Shown: positions 1-13,570, numbered from the stretch's first letter. The stretch is 64,000 nucleotides of DNA from Caprimulgus europaeus (GCA_907165065.1 OU015528.1:70909474-70973473), one strand, 5' to 3'. Notes: generated from the letters alone by a model not told the origin. Translations and numbers: made by a program.

Positions 1-1901
1 TTTAAATTGCTATATAGACACCTCTTAGTTTCTATCCCTTTTCCTGGTGTTGGACTTACCGTTCCCTTTCTCCCACGGATCCCAGGTCAATGGCTGTCTG
101 GTGCTGGGAGGCTGTTACGATGAGTTGTCAAGAGTCCTAACTACAAGGAAGATGATGGTTGTATCCATGGTTTTATTCCTTCACACGCTACAGTCCATTT
201 GGGCAGATTTTTGTGTTTGCTAACACATTTTTAGACCTTTTCTCATTCTGCATTGCTCTGCAACTCCATGTTACATCTGAATTTATAGTATGTGGTGAAT
301 TTTTCATTTTTTTTCTCGTTGTTGCAAGCTGAACTTGTACCCCAGTCACTTATCTACTCTTTCCTTCTATGATGCTTTTCCTATTGTCTAGGTCTGCATA
401 TGATATTTCAGGGCTATGAGCCAAATTATACTTGGTAGAGAGCTATACTTTACCATTGTTTAATGAGTTTCCTATAACCAGGTAGAACAACACACTAATT
501 TTGCTAAACACACCACTTGTGTGGTCTATATGTATGGCCTAATTTCTCAAATATACCTCATTGAGTGTTTGCCAGATTCTGTCAAGGAAAAGCTGAATTA
601 AGCTTTTCATTGTCTCTAATTGAACAGAACTGAAATGGCATTTATATAAAATAAGCCTTTGATAAAACTGTGAATTACTACTTTTCCATTGCTAGGTATC
701 ACTCTGGATTAATTTCCATAGGCAATCATCAGTTACAAGCTCCGAAAGTCACACTTCCAACTTCTTTAATGTTTTGCTAATATTACACAGATTGCAATAC
801 TGTCCAAAGAAAGGACCTGTTAGTCAGTTTGCCTGGGAATCTATGTCTTTATAATCTGTTCGCAATTAAAAGGAATGAATCAAATCATGATCACTCAGCT
901 AGACTTCCCTTGTCATGGTGTAAACAGGAAAGTAGTTTTAAATGCTTATCTTATTAAATACTCCATAGTTAAATAAAGCTGCCTAGTCTTTCCTTTTGAT
1001 TGTTCTTTACTTTTAGAAACAAAATATAATACAGTCAATCCATATTTACATAAAGATTGATATAGTTTAAATTAATGATGTGGTAAGCTAAAGCACAGTG
1101 GGTGAGCCATGAAGCTATGAAAGATTACAATAAAATCTATTAACAAGATGGCAAAATCTACCCTGAATTTTATAGTTTCCAGTACAACACGGAGGAATCA
1201 AAATAACTCTATTTAGTCTCAGGTCCACATAGTGTGTTGTGTTTTTTCAATGCCAAATGTAAAAAGCACTTTGCCACAAAAAGCTGGAGTCATATAGATA
1301 AAAAAGTCAGATTCCTTTTATTTATTGCAAAATACAGATCTGAAAATGCTATACAGAACTGGACTTCTTAATTCATGCTCACCACCATTCTTCATTCTAT
1401 CACATCATTAAACTGAAGTATATCAGAAGTATTCAGACACAGTTTATTTCTTCTGACCCATTGTACAAATAAGATACAATTCAGAAATAAAGTTGCATTT
1501 TACAAGAGCTTTTTTTTTTTTTTTCTTACGTGGTTTTGGTGTAGGCTCATTTCTACATCTAAGCTCAGATTTAAAAATAGTATAATGACTCTATGATATA
1601 ATGGATTTCAGAATTGACACTTAATGACAATGAAGAGCATATTCAGGTGCCAACGTATTTCTCTGATTTAAATTCATGGATTTGGATGTGAAAAAACTTT
1701 GAAATCTATTTCAAAGCACATGTGATTCACACTGCATGCCAGGTAAATATTATCTCAAAAAAATGTAGAATGTGGTTTCTAAGATGGCTCTAACAGAAAC
1801 TGATATCTGTTTGGACTGAAAAGCAGATGGACAACTTAATTTGTACATACTACCAAGTTTTCTGAATGGTTGTTTTTCATTTACAGAATATATACAAATA
1901 A
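1..1901. other. Unique AT-rich noncoding DNA
   Basis: No gene, RNA or mobile element is recognisable on either strand. Stops are frequent in all frames. The only simple repeat of note is a T15 run at 1510-1524. Confidence 0.6.
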
Positions 1902-2345
1902 AGAGTCCAGCGCAGAGCCACGAAGATTATTAAAGGAGTGGACCACCTCCCTTATGAAGAAAGGCTGAGGGAGCTGGGGCTTTTTAGCTTGGAGAAGAGG
2001 AGACTGAGGGGTGACCTCACTAATGTTTATAACTATATGAAGGGTGAGTGTCACGGGGATGGAGCTAGGCTCTTCTTGGTGGCAACCTATGATAGGACAA
2101 GGGGCAATGGGTGCAAGCTGGAACACAGCGGGTTCCGCTTAAACTTGAAGAGAGATTTCTTTATGGCAAGGATGACAGAGCACGGGAACAGGCTGCCCAG
2201 GGAGATTGTGGAGTCTTCTACTCTGGAGACATTCAAAACCCTCCTGGACGCCTTCCTGTGTGATCTCATTTAGGTGTTCCTGCTCCAGCAGAGAGATTGG
2301 GCTGGATATCTTTTGAGGTCCCTTCGAATCCCTAACTTTCTGTGA
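1902..2345 (+). mobile_element. CR1 LINE, 5'-truncated 3' end
   Basis: This is the last ~440 bp of a chicken-repeat-1 type non-LTR retrotransposon. It holds the end of ORF2 downstream of the reverse transcriptase and the short 3' UTR. The 5' junction is abrupt after AT-rich DNA, as expected from truncated target-primed insertion. The 3' UTR carries the stretch 'ggtgttcctgctccagcag' and ends '...ttctgtg', a single copy of the 3' octamer. Several changes from the usual CR1 pattern suggest moderate age. The 3' UTR resembles that of the copy at 24.3-25.3 kb more than the others. Confidence 0.93.
1938..2273 (+). pseudogene. CR1 ORF2 C-terminal remnant (111 codons open)
   Basis: The frame encodes the conserved C-terminal region of CR1 ORF2. 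It starts near the motif [19 protein letters not shown], continues through DRTRGNG and ends near [10 protein letters not shown]...LDAFL. In an intact element this follows the reverse transcriptase palm and thumb. The catalytic domain and the endonuclease are missing, so the fragment cannot be functional. The methionine is incidental and lies inside the truncated frame; the stop appears to be the family's natural ORF2 stop. Confidence 0.88.
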
Positions 2346-5300
2346 AAACAATTGTTTGCAACTATAGATGCGTTTGCATCCATGATAAAAACTGTGATGC
2401 ATAGTTCTCACAGGATTGTTCTCAGCTATTTTATTCAATAACTTTGGGTGATGTCAATGTTTTAATATGAGAAGAATGAACACCAGCTAATTTTAGCAGG
2501 GCTGAAAAGTGCTGAGCTGGACTAGCTGGGCAGCACACCTCTACTCTCAAAAGGAGGTGGGGAGGGAAATCAAACTGTGGCATGATTTAAACTTATTCTT
2601 CAGGAGTTTCAAGAAATCTTATTTTATTTCTATAAAACTCAGACATCCATACATCTCATCATCCAGACATTTTTTAGGTATGAACATATAACCCATAGCA
2701 GGATTAATCCCATCCTAAAATCAGTATTTTCAGGAAAGGTTCATACTTTTAATTAAGCTTTTATCTGCATACTGGATTTTTGTCCACCGAGCATTGTTCT
2801 TCTATCCCAAGTCTAGCAGAAACCTCAGAACTACTCAGGCTTCTTTTCCCACCATTCTTCCAGCTGGAGGATGAAGGATGTAAGGAAAGTTCCCACCTCT
2901 GTTTTGAGATTCAATTGTCAGCCAGATGCAGGCAGTTACCAACCAGAAAAATACTGATAGGTTTGACAGTTTTTATTTTTACAAATATATATGTCCCATC
3001 CCACTCATACCTAAGTGTCTGGAAGGGTCTGCTTCATTATCCAATTGCATTATTAGTGGCCTTTGAATAATCCAAAAGATATTTAATAGGGATCAACAGG
3101 ATAAGTTACAGCACATCAACCCTTTATATTGCACATGCAATACAAACATGGAAGATGCCTTTGTTTCATCTGGGTGTGAAAAGTTTGATAATACATTTCA
3201 GAAATTTGACAGAACTTAGTCAGAAAATTCTGTAAGAGGCTGGTGTGTCATCGATTGACAAATTATTAAAATCTCTGTCTAGTAACAGTTTACTGAAGCA
3301 ATTTTACACATACATACATACAAAAAAACCCCACATTTACCAATGTGATATATTATTTATTATGTGTGAGAAATGTGACAGAAGTCTCCTTTTTAGCTGT
3401 ACTTTCCTGAAATTAATCACACAACTAGTCTTCTTTGTTTTTCTACCCTCTCCATTGTTATTTTCTGTACAGTTCTGCAGACAAGTAACTGAACTAAAAA
3501 AATAAATTACTTTTTTCATGCTTTGTCTTGGAAAAGTGGTTATGAGACCATTAGTATAACTGCTTGGTACTTGCTACAGAGGTAGTTATAACTGGCTTTG
3601 TGGTTTGGTATTTCGCACCAAAGTTCTCCTTGATACTTCTGTTCTTGGATTTATTACTTACAAATTCTTGCAGCTTACTTCCTTGCTTTACTGTGATTTT
3701 TTTTAAACTTGGCTACCTCTGTACTACTTAAGTACTCTTCTAACAATGATAATTAGTCATCTGAAGAATAAACAACCCTCCACTCTAGGTTAAACTGGTG
3801 TCAGCATGTTGTGCTGGCTGGAACCTTACTTATGTTTGTCTTCACTTCTGTTAAAAGACTAGTCCTTCCAACATGCTGTGGGATCATCTGTGCAGACCTC
3901 CATATACTCTCCTCTTTTGTTTTGTTCAGGCTCAGCCTTCCAAAGAGTGTTTCATGGCTACATGGAAAGTTATAATTTGGCTTTCCTTATTTCAAAATAT
4001 ACATGTATTTGCCTTCCTGGAAGTCTACAATATTTCACTTGTCTCAAAGGACTCCTGGCAGACTGTTTCAATGTCATTTTTGTGTTTAACACATGACTTG
4101 GCTACAACTTTTGTTTGCATGATGGGGATGAGACTTTAAACACTTTGAGGTTAAAGGATCTCTCAGTAGTGGGTGGGCATATTGTGTAATTTTACAGCAA
4201 CTATATTTTCATATCTAAATGCTACTTAGTCTGCTTTAAAAGTTGCTTCCATCGTCATGATAGCTTTTGAGTTTTCTGGGTGGCAGGTTGACTAAATACA
4301 TCATAGAAACAAACTACATTTATAAGGTGACCTTTCCTACTATAGGATCACAAGATGCCTACAAGCTTGATAAACTACATTGAAACTGTAAATAATGTTA
4401 TAGGGACATTTTTTTGTGTGTATTTGGGGGTTTTTTGATTTTTTTTTCTTTAATTTTTTTTCCACCTCTACAACTGGTCATGGATAGTACAGTGCAGTCA
4501 GACTTATATAGAGCAAATAAAATTTGCTCAAATGCAATAAAGTCTAGCCTTAGAAACCATAAAAGGGATCTACTATGTCTGAGATACACTTCACTGAAAA
4601 TAAGTGTAAATGGAACAAAAGTGACATATTTATTCTGAGTGCTGACTTTTACTTGCTTAATTTTCAACCATTGAACTTTATTTCCATGTACACTATAGCA
4701 GTTTACAGAATTTGAGCCTGGTAAAGAAGCTTTTATACTGTAGTTGGTTTATAAAATGGCCTCAGTGTAAGAAAGTATCCAACACATATTTTTAAATCAT
4801 GTCCATTAAAGAAAATCAGAAAGTGAAAATGAAAATTTTTTACTTTATTAAAAACATGCATATCTACTAAACATGAGAAGGCTAATGGATCTGGTTGTGT
4901 AGCTACTCAGAAATAAAACTATTGGAAGGTGAAGAGGCAAACATTATTGGAAGGGTAGTTATTGACTAAAAGAGTATATAAGATTGTGAAGCCATCACAT
5001 AAAATAGTTATCCTTAAGCAGAAAAATAAAGGAAAGGAAAACATTAAAAAAAAAAAAAAAAACAGTTCTGAGTGGCTCAGTAAAGATAGCTGTCAACAAA
5101 AGTACAATGTACAAATTGAAATGATACTTGGCTATAAATACTAAAGTTGAAATTTGAAATAATATTAAAATTCTGCTGAGAAGTTATTAATAAAGGATAA
5201 AGAGCTGAGCAGCAAACATAGAGACTACAAATACGGCTACTATTATCTTGTAACAATCAGAAGCCCAGCAGTAGAAAGTGTGATAGATTGTTTTACTGAC

Positions 5301-6048
5301 ATGTAGGACTTGACAGAATTTAATTTAAAGTTTATTAGTCCTTTATAAACTGAACTTTAGTATAAACAGTGACCAAATAACCCTAGTAATTAAACAACAG
5401 GTGGCCAACCCTACTCACAGATCACAAAATCTTCCTTCCACAAGTTTTTGTTTTGCTGTGCTCACTAGAGGGAAGTAAACATCTGGAATTCCCAAACTAA
5501 AGCAAACATTTATGATGGTGAATCACAGCTCAGCAAGCAAAGAGTATGAAATAGTTCTAGTCTTCGTTCTGCTGTCTTTGTTATTTTTAAAGACTAAACT
5601 TTTACTTGAAATAGGAAGATCAGAGACTTCTAACAAGAGATGCAAGTTAGGAATATATAAACATCTTGGGACAGTGGACCTTACTAGTCGCATTAAGAGC
5701 TTCACTGGCAGATGCTTATGTCATTCTTAATGATTTCTATAAATACACATCAGCATTGCTATACAGTCACATTGTCAGTCATATGTTCCTTTCCATTGCA
5801 GCTTTTTTGATTTTTAGGGGGTTTTTAATTTTATTTTCCAGAAAAATCTGCTCTGTGCCTGAGACAGTGACACCATATTTTCTACAACACTATGATTGAA
5901 ACAACGACTGGATCTAGTTAGAGAATTATATTCTAACGCTGAAGTATGCAAGACAGTAAGTACTTCTTTTCTGGCGATCTGCAAATGTCATTGTGCAACC
6001 ACAAAGCAATTAATGCTATTATTTAAATGTGACAAAGAAGACAAGAGT
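2346..6048. other. Unique AT-rich noncoding DNA
   Basis: No coding region or identifiable transposon is seen. There are T-rich stretches around 4430-4460 and an A17 run at 5046-5062 preceded by an AATAAA. I looked for a target duplication beside that A-run and found none, so a retrocopy is not supported. Short open frames here show no family features. Confidence 0.55.
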
Positions 6049-6242
6049 AGAGAAAAAAGAGAGAAGAGAAAAAAGAGAGAAGAGAAAGAAGAGAAGAGAA
6101 GAGAAGAGAAGAGAAGAGAAGAGAAGAGAAGAGAAGAGAAGAGAAGAGAAGAGAAGAGAAGAGAAGAGAAGAGAAGAGAAGAGAAGAGAAGAGAAGAGAA
6201 GAGAAGAGAAGAGAAGAGAAGAGAAGAGAAGAGAAGAGAAGA
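6049..6242 (+). repeat. Homopurine tract with (GAGAA)30 microsatellite
   Basis: All 194 bases are purines on the + strand. Positions 6091-6240 are 30 perfect copies of GAGAA; 6049-6090 are imperfect A/G-rich variants of the same unit. Because the period is five bases and none of the units makes a stop, long open frames of R/E/K on + and S/L/F on - run through it. These are artefacts, not proteins. Confidence 0.98.
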
Positions 6243-7511
6243 TAGTACCAGAAGACTTAAATATTCTATCTGTATCCCAGACTTCAATGCAGTATAGAAA
6301 TATTCAAGTTAATTTTAAGTGATCGGAAACAGTGATAAAAAGAGGGTTTCATAAAGGTCAGTTTTTACTTCCACTTCTGCAGGAACGTTGTATTTGTAAT
6401 ATTTATAATTTACAATGATCTTTTACTTTCTGATCTGAAAATTTGTCAGAAAGGCCACACCAAGATGGTTTACCTTCCATCTAAAGAACTCCTTGTGTGC
6501 AACTTTTTTCCTGTCTCTAGGCAGTTTCTTGTTAAGAAGTTTGCTTCTTTCTGGAAGACCTCAGAAATGTATTGTTCTTGCCAGTTCTTTAGTCCAGGGG
6601 CAGGATTTTTGTGGAATTCAAGCTTCTCAATAAAGCAATTTGTCTCTATCAATCTCTGAACTCTCTCTCCTTTGAAGTTTAGGCTCACAGCAGGTTCAAA
6701 GCATTCTCAGAGCGTTAAGAAAAGTTCTGTAAGGCCATAGATTCATGACATATTTAATGTGGATCTGGAGAGGAAAAAAGAGGAGCAGAGGAGCTGGAAA
6801 TGGATATGAGTTTCTTTTTGTGGCTGAAAAAATTGTTAAATCATTTCACAGAATCACAGAATGTTTCACCTTTAATGGCTCATTGCTCACTTTAGGCAAA
6901 GAGGAAATGAGACAGAAAAGGAAGGAGATGTAATGGCAGGTTAAAGGTTTACATGATCTAAGAACTGCTTCCAGCTTTAAGTACTGGCACCACCTCAGCA
7001 CTTCCCAGACAGAAGTATCAGAGCCTCCATGTGAAGCCAGTAATTACCAACACATCTTATATAGGTCTTGTTGAAACTAAGTTAGATGCAAGACGGATGA
7101 TCACCAAGACAAAAACATTGAATGAAATGTTTGTTTTAAAAGATAAGAAAAAAAGTAGATATAGAATGTGATTGGACATTTTACATAAAAGTATTATTGG
7201 TTTATATTACATGGAACTGTGAAACAAGAGTGAGTTGCTGCAGCAGAAAATATCACTTCAAAACTCAGTACATGGTAAACCAGGTTTTCTTTCATGGAAT
7301 TAAAACAAAAATCAAAAGCAGTAATCAAAAGCAAGAAGAGTCTTGACAATATAAGCACAAGGTACAACTTAATTTATTGCACATAAAATAAATTGACATT
7401 TGTGTCTAATCCTGAAGGGTAATGCTTTTATTTATAAGACCTTATTATAGTTTGGTGGTTTTTTTAATTATTTTTTTTAAAGAAAGAACAGTTTTGTATC
7501 AGCAACACCAA
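6243..7511. other. Unique noncoding DNA
   Basis: No gene or clear transposon. A short 'acagaatcacagaatg' at about 6850-6866 resembles the reversed CR1 3' octamer, but the following bases do not match a CR1 tail well enough to call. Confidence 0.5.
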
Positions 7512-9085
7512 ATCACAAAAAAATTAAGCTTGAAGGGACCTCCATCTATCATCTAGTCCAAGCTCCTGCTCAGGGTTGGACTAATTTCTCTGTTAGTTCA
7601 AGTTGCTTGGGTAGAGTTTGATTTTGAAGATCTCAAACAATGGAAACTCCACACCTCTCTGAGCAGCTTGTTTCCTTACTTAACTAGGTGTATAGTTTAT
7701 TCTTTAATCCCTATAACCGGTCAGCATTCCTGTTGTTGCAGCCTGTTAAAGCTCTTTTTTCTGTCTCTGCTGTGCACCTCTGAGAAGATTTTGGCTTCTA
7801 CTTCTTTGTAAAAACCCTTTAGGCATGAAGACTGGAAATAGGTCTCCTCTTAGTCCTCATCCTCAGACTGGATAAATGCAGATCTTTCAACCTTTCATTA
7901 TTTGGCTGTTCCCTAAACATCTTGGTGGCTCTCCACTGGACTGTCTCCAGCTTAGTCTTTCTCTTACTCAGAGTCCCAAAATGGAACACAATATTCCAGA
8001 TGAAACCTCATGAGTTCTGAGCAGAAAGGACTAGTATCTTGCTCTGGTTATGCTTGTCTTGATGCAGTCCAGCATGTAATTAGTCTTGAATGACACAAGG
8101 ACACTGCTAATTTGTCATCCAATAACCTATATAATTTTCAGCAAAGCTGGTATATAGCCACTCAATTCATAGTCTCCAGTGATCCATCCCAGATGCAGGA
8201 CTTTGCATTTGTCTTTACTGAAACTCATGAGGCTCTTTTTCACTCATTCCTCCAGCTCACTAAGGTCCCTTTGAGCAGCAGCAATGCCTTTCAACATAAT
8301 GACTGATCCTGCAATTTGCTGTCATCTGCAAAGTTGATGTGGGTGTTTTCCATCCCATCATCTGGAACCCTGGTGAAGGTTTTAAACAGCATTCTCCTGA
8401 GTATTGATGCCTGAGAAAGGCCACCAGTTAGGAGCCAAACATTTGGCCTCCACTTTTTGAGTCCAGCAGTTCTAGTTTTCCACACACCTTGTAGTCCATC
8501 CATCTAGTTCTTATCTCCCCAGTTTGGCTACAAGGATACTACAAGATACTATGCTGAAAACCTTGTTAGAGTCGAAATAACTGACACCTGCTGCTTAGCA
8601 AGTCACTTCATCATAAAAAGCATTCGTGATCAGGTGCGATCACCAGGTAAGGCCCTGCAGGCCATGTCACCTTTCTTTCCTGCAACCGCCTGAAACTGGC
8701 CTTCATAAGGACTTGCACCCTGATTTTTTCAGGGACTGAGAAGCCAATGTTTTTTTAAGACTCTTCTTGTCCTTCCTGAAGATGAGCATTACATTGTCTT
8801 TTTCTGTGACTGTGTCCTTTGAAAGCAAGCCGTCTACATCACTAGCCATGGGCCCACATGGTTTTCTCTTTGCAACTGATGACATGCTGTTATTTTGCCT
8901 TTAACAGCCTTCATCAGTTCCAACTCAAGCCAAATCAAGATTTAGTCTTCCTAATTCCATCCCTGTATGCCTGTGTGACCCTTCTACATTCCTTCTGGGC
9001 AGAACCTCCCTGCTTCTGCCCTCTCCACATTTTCTTTTTCTATTTCTTCTGTAAATCCTCATTCAGCTAAGCTGACATCCTGCTA
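7512..9085 (-). mobile_element. Old CR1 LINE fragment, 3' UTR to ORF2 linker
   Basis: Reading the minus strand 9085 to 7512, the fragment runs from the region between endonuclease and reverse transcriptase, through the reverse transcriptase, to the 3' UTR. The polymerase box is visible as N-FADD-SKLQ, with FADD encoded by the complement of 8321-8332. The 3' end on the + strand reads 'gaagggacctcc...catctagtccaa', the standard CR1 tail seen in reverse. Many stops and frameshifts break ORF2, and only pieces of 60-80 codons remain open. Divergence is clearly higher than in the copies at 14, 17, 22-25 and 33 kb, so this is one of the older insertions. The 5' (right) boundary is approximate. Confidence 0.85.
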
Positions 9086-9186
9086 TTCTTTGTAGAGAGT
9101 TTTGCATAAATAACAGTTTTATGTTACAATACTGTTTTTCACAGCTTTCAGTCACAGGGGCAGATACTGACATCAGTTAATCTGCT

Positions 9187-9245
9187 TAATTCCACTGAGT
9201 TCAGTGAAGGTACTTCAGTTTGTGCCAACACTGAATCTGGGTCAT
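9187..9245 (+). repeat. Possible ancient amniote interspersed repeat
   Basis: The segment 'ttccactgagttcagtgaag' followed by 'gaatctgggtc' resembles a widespread old reptile/bird repeat containing 'cattgacttcagtggagtta' and 'gaatctggccc'. The match is recalled by eye, short and diverged, and the family name is not certain. Confidence 0.33.
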
Positions 9246-12038
9246 TCACAGAGTTTTAATCGATTAAGATTTATAGTGATGAAATTTTATTGTTCATGAC
9301 ACACTGTGCAAAATGTATTTACAATTACTTTTAAGCTGTAGTTTGGCTTAAGAGTCCATACACTGAAGCACTAAAGAAAGAATATGTGATTCTGTGAGAT
9401 ACCTGACTGCATTTTGCAATGTATTCCCCAGGTCACATTTTTTCTGGTGTGTTAGAACATTATTATATTGCTGTGGAATACAAGTAAAATTCTTAGAATA
9501 CTTCTATTTTAGTTTGAAATTTAATATTGAGATTATTTTATATTCATAGTGTACTTCTAAAATCTGTCTTTAATATGCATACATGTGCTACCTCCTTAAT
9601 CAACAGCAAGGATCTACATATGTCTATAGCCATAGATATGAAATTATCTCCTTTGTATGCTTGGGAAATGGGAAAGAATATATAGTTTCATATTCTGTGC
9701 TATTTTTTTCAGTCTAAGGTATAATCTCATACTACTGCAACTGTGGTTTTCACACACCCAGTCCTTCATTTGAACAAACCAATAATGGTTTTCAGAATTT
9801 TGCAATTGTAAATTTAAGTATCCAATGGCTTATAATGCATCTGCATGTGTGACAAAAAATTTGAGTGGCTCTCCTTATTATGTTGCTCTCTCTATAGCTA
9901 TTATTTTTGTTCTGTTCCTTATAAAAACATGGAAATATAGAACTTTAAGAGATCATATCCATACTCACCAGGTCGAATTACAATCTTGCATGATACTAAT
10001 TTTACTTCTGTAATTTAAATATTGTTTTTTGCTTATTAGTTGACATTGGAACATTGATTGTGATGACAGCAAAGGCAAACCTTGATCCGATGGGATCAGG
10101 TTTAACATCAATACTCAGATCTACAGCTTTAGTTGTGAGAGAATACTGAGAGTCTGTTTCACTGCTAAGTGCAATTAAAATCTTTATGTACCTAGCAGAG
10201 TAAACAATTGTATATTTTTTCTGAGACAGATTTTTAATTAATTATGTGCTAGAATTAAAAAAAAGTCTAATTTAACTAACATTTAACATAACTTCAACGT
10301 GCAGTTTGGAATAATCTTAGTTTCACAGATTTTTATACCACCAGTTATTGTTATAATTATATACACAATAGAAAGATTAAAGTTTTTTTGGTTTTTTTTT
10401 CAGTTCCCCTTACTAAGTTAAACTGCAGATTTTTAAGAATGGGTAGAGTTTGGGTTTGGCTTTTTATGAAATGCAATGGAGTTTTTTAAACTGCCTCCAA
10501 TGATCTGCCTACTTCAACTTACTGAAGCTAACCAGTCCTGATATCCAAATGTGATTTTCCCAATCTGTCTGTGCAGCTCTTGTCAAAAATATTAAACACA
10601 TTTGTGTAAGCACTGGTAGTCTGTTCACTAGCGTAAATTTCTTTCACAATAACTGTGGCAGTATCTGTGGAAAAGCAAGTCTTTTATGATTAACACCATG
10701 TTTATAGGTACTGGGAGACAGGACAATGCAAAACACAGAAAACCAACAAAAATAGATAGATGGGTGAAGAAATATATAAATAACCCTTTGCAGCTTCTAA
10801 GCAGCCCCAAAAGGAGAACAGTTATTTATTTCCTGCCTGTTTTGCTCCCAGGTGTACTTTTATGCATTTCTTCGGACACATCACATCTCCTGCACTGACA
10901 GTGCTAAACAGCACCTCCCTGCACAGCACGAGCCTGTGGGTTTCTCCAGGGAGATATTCTGCGTGACAGCTGTGGAGCCTGCTCAGCCTCAGCCCAAGGT
11001 TGAGCCTAGTTTTTTCTGTGACACACTATTCAAACGAGACTAATGTTGCCAGAGTTTTGGCAGCTTGACCTTAACACTGTAACCTCTCAGTCTGCACTGC
11101 TCATCACAAAGGACCCCAAACTGCCCTAAATTCTCCAGCAATTGCACTATGTCCAGATCCATTTAGCTAGTTTCAATCAAAGCAATCCCCACATAGAAAT
11201 ATGTTGCATTAAACTAATGGATTATTTGTTCCTTATTATATATACAAGTATATACCCAACATGAATAATCTGTAAAAATACAACAGTAATTTACATCTTC
11301 ATTAGCAGGCAATTAGAGTTGAGGTATTCTAAAAATACATAAATAATTTTATTGTTTCCTGTTGTTTAGCTTTTATATTGCTATTTGTCAATACTTGTCT
11401 TTTTTTTTACAGTTCTCTTTTATAAAGGAATGTGTGTGTGTGTAAATAACCATCTTATACCTAAGGTATTTTTGTGAACTTGATGGAAGCATGGTGTATC
11501 ATTCCTGGACAAATGTTTTGGGAAGAGCCTAAAAAAAAGATGAATTAGTGACTTGACCCAAAGACTATTAAGTCATATAAGGTGTTTGCACAAATTTAAT
11601 GCTCTTACAGATGGTATATGAGAATATTATGCTCAATTTGTGAGCTATACTTTCATATTGCTTTCCCAGCAACAGAAAAGCCTTTGGGGTTTCTGGAGCT
11701 GTAAGACAACTACTGTCACTGCTTAATTTTACATGAAGGTGTAATAAGCAGACCTATGGCCACTAACATCATTGGAATCACCCCACTTAGCTTTAGCAGT
11801 GTTTGCAGTTTCATCCAAGATGTAAACAGTTTTCCTCTCTGAAGTAAGTTAAAGATATTTATACTAACTAAAAGCCTTGTGTTGCTTCCAACAGGTACAG
11901 CCTCCCTGTGAATAGATGGTATACAGAAATGTATGTGTATGGGGGAAAATGAATTTTCTACTTTGCTAACAGACTTGATGAAAAAATTATGTTTGCTCAA
12001 GTTAACCAAGAGGATCTTCTATGAAATATCAAGGTGGG

Positions 12039-12075
12039 TTTTTTTTTTTGGGGGGGGGGCTTTTTTTTTTTTTTT
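12039..12075 (+). repeat. T11-G10-C-T15 homopolymer block
   Basis: T run 12039-12049, G run 12050-12059, one C, then T run 12061-12075. Such blocks are prone to slippage and sequencing error, so exact lengths may not be real. Confidence 0.9.
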
Positions 12076-12899
12076 ACTGTTATTTTCCACAGTAGGAAAA
12101 CTTTGCACAACAATTTTGACAAGTGCTTTGAGCATGTATATCTTTCAGTTGCAAGGTAGTACAATTTATATCCTTTAATTATTTACATATTTTGCAAATG
12201 ACCGCTTTGTGATAGGAACCTTTCATCATATACATAGATCATCCGTGTGTGCTAAAACTGCACCTGTGAAAAAGAGTCAGGATCATAATTTAAATGCTTA
12301 CATCTAATCTTTGGCAATAATTTTCTTATATTCAAATTTTGTCAGCCATCTAGAGCTAGAATATTCTATTGAACAGGATTTCTACTGGACTTTGAGGAAG
12401 CCTAAATATTATTATATATGTTAAAATACATTCCAGAGTACTCTCCTCTTTGATTCTAAGTTTTATCAGACAGATCCTACAAGAAAGTTCATATTTCTTT
12501 TATTTGCACTTCTATTCTATTAAACTGAAACGATTACACTGCTAATGTGTACTGTGAGGTCCTTTCTTCTACAAAGTCAGATACAGAAAAGCTTTATTTT
12601 ACATGGCATGAATGTGTATCATTAGAATCAGCTGGACTATTTATATAGCATAACATTAAATTAACATATAATTCTCTCCTGGGCTAAGGCTTAACCATAT
12701 ACAGCAGTCCCAAATTCATTACAGCTTTGTGAAGTTCAACTTACTTTAAAGGAGTTACTCCTAACACTGAAATTATAAAAGAAGAGAGAAAGTAAAGAAG
12801 AAAGGGAAAATTCTTCAGACGTAGGCATTTGTTTGGCAGGGGCACGTTTTCACCAAACTGTTAAAGTCTGGCAAAATTATAATAGGATGACAAAAGACA

Positions 12900-13570
12900 A
12901 CATACCTTCAAGCGTTAGGCCATGTTAACTGGATATTGCTGCTGCCATAATGGTAATTAATATGTAGAACAGGTTATGTAAAATTAATAAGATTAATAAC
13001 ATATTATTCCCCTTCTTCCACAGTTACAGAGATATATTTGGTGTTAATGCTAATACATTTAATTTAATGGATTAATTTGGAGTCAGTGCAGAAGTTATGA
13101 ACATTTAGGAAATGATCAGTTTATATTTCCATATGTTTAATATTAAAATAAAGTGTCTCACACTGGTACGCTGGTAGATGTCACTTCACAGTAAATTAAA
13201 ATTGTTTCAGACCTCAAGAATCAAAGAAGAATGCAAAATTATTCTGCTATATAGTCACACTCACGGATATAATTAAAGGTCTGTCAGCACTTTCATTACA
13301 TACAGCCATTTTTAAGCAGTTTATAAGTTGGCTATGACATTTTGCTTAAAGCTGGAAATGGGCTGTGAGTTTCCTGCCCGGGAGTGAATTTTTGTTTCTT
13401 ATGAATATAATTGGAATCAGATTATTTTCGTGTGTTTCCCATCTGTGACAAAAGGGTTAAAGAGCATTGTCTAGTTTTTATGTTCTTCTCACGCGTACAA
13501 AATAGCTCTGTGCTTCAATTTAGCACCTTGCAGATAATTAGATTCCAGCAGTATATAGGCAAATAAAACA
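12900..13570. promoter_or_regulatory. Candidate conserved noncoding element (no gene)
   Basis: The block is low in simple repeats, has no transposon signature and is rich in ATTA/TAAT homeodomain core sites, for example 'ggtaattaatatg', 'tttaatttaatggattaatt' and 'gataattagatt'. It also carries palindromic and mixed-composition stretches unlike the decayed DNA around it. This texture is what developmental enhancers in gene deserts often look like. The call is inference from base composition only; no conservation can be seen from one sequence. Confidence 0.25.

Larger units (their letters stand above)
9086..12899. other. Mostly unique noncoding DNA
   Basis: No coding gene recognised. The stretch contains a possible ancient repeat at 9187-9245 and a T11-G10-C-T15 homopolymer block at 12039-12075. 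A less AT-rich patch at about 10,860-11,170 encodes a short open frame (10852-11043, +) with no recognisable domain. Confidence 0.5.

Noticed and set aside
5024-5062. AATAAA plus A17 as the end of a processed pseudogene
   Set aside because: No flanking duplication and no recognisable gene sequence upstream.
5896-6322. Open frames of 97-133 codons on both strands through the GAGAA repeat
   Set aside because: The pentamer has no stop in any frame used, so the frames are low-complexity artefacts.
6846-6870. 'acagaatcacagaatg' as a CR1 3' end (-)
   Set aside because: Only the octamer-like bases match; the next 40 bp do not follow a CR1 tail.
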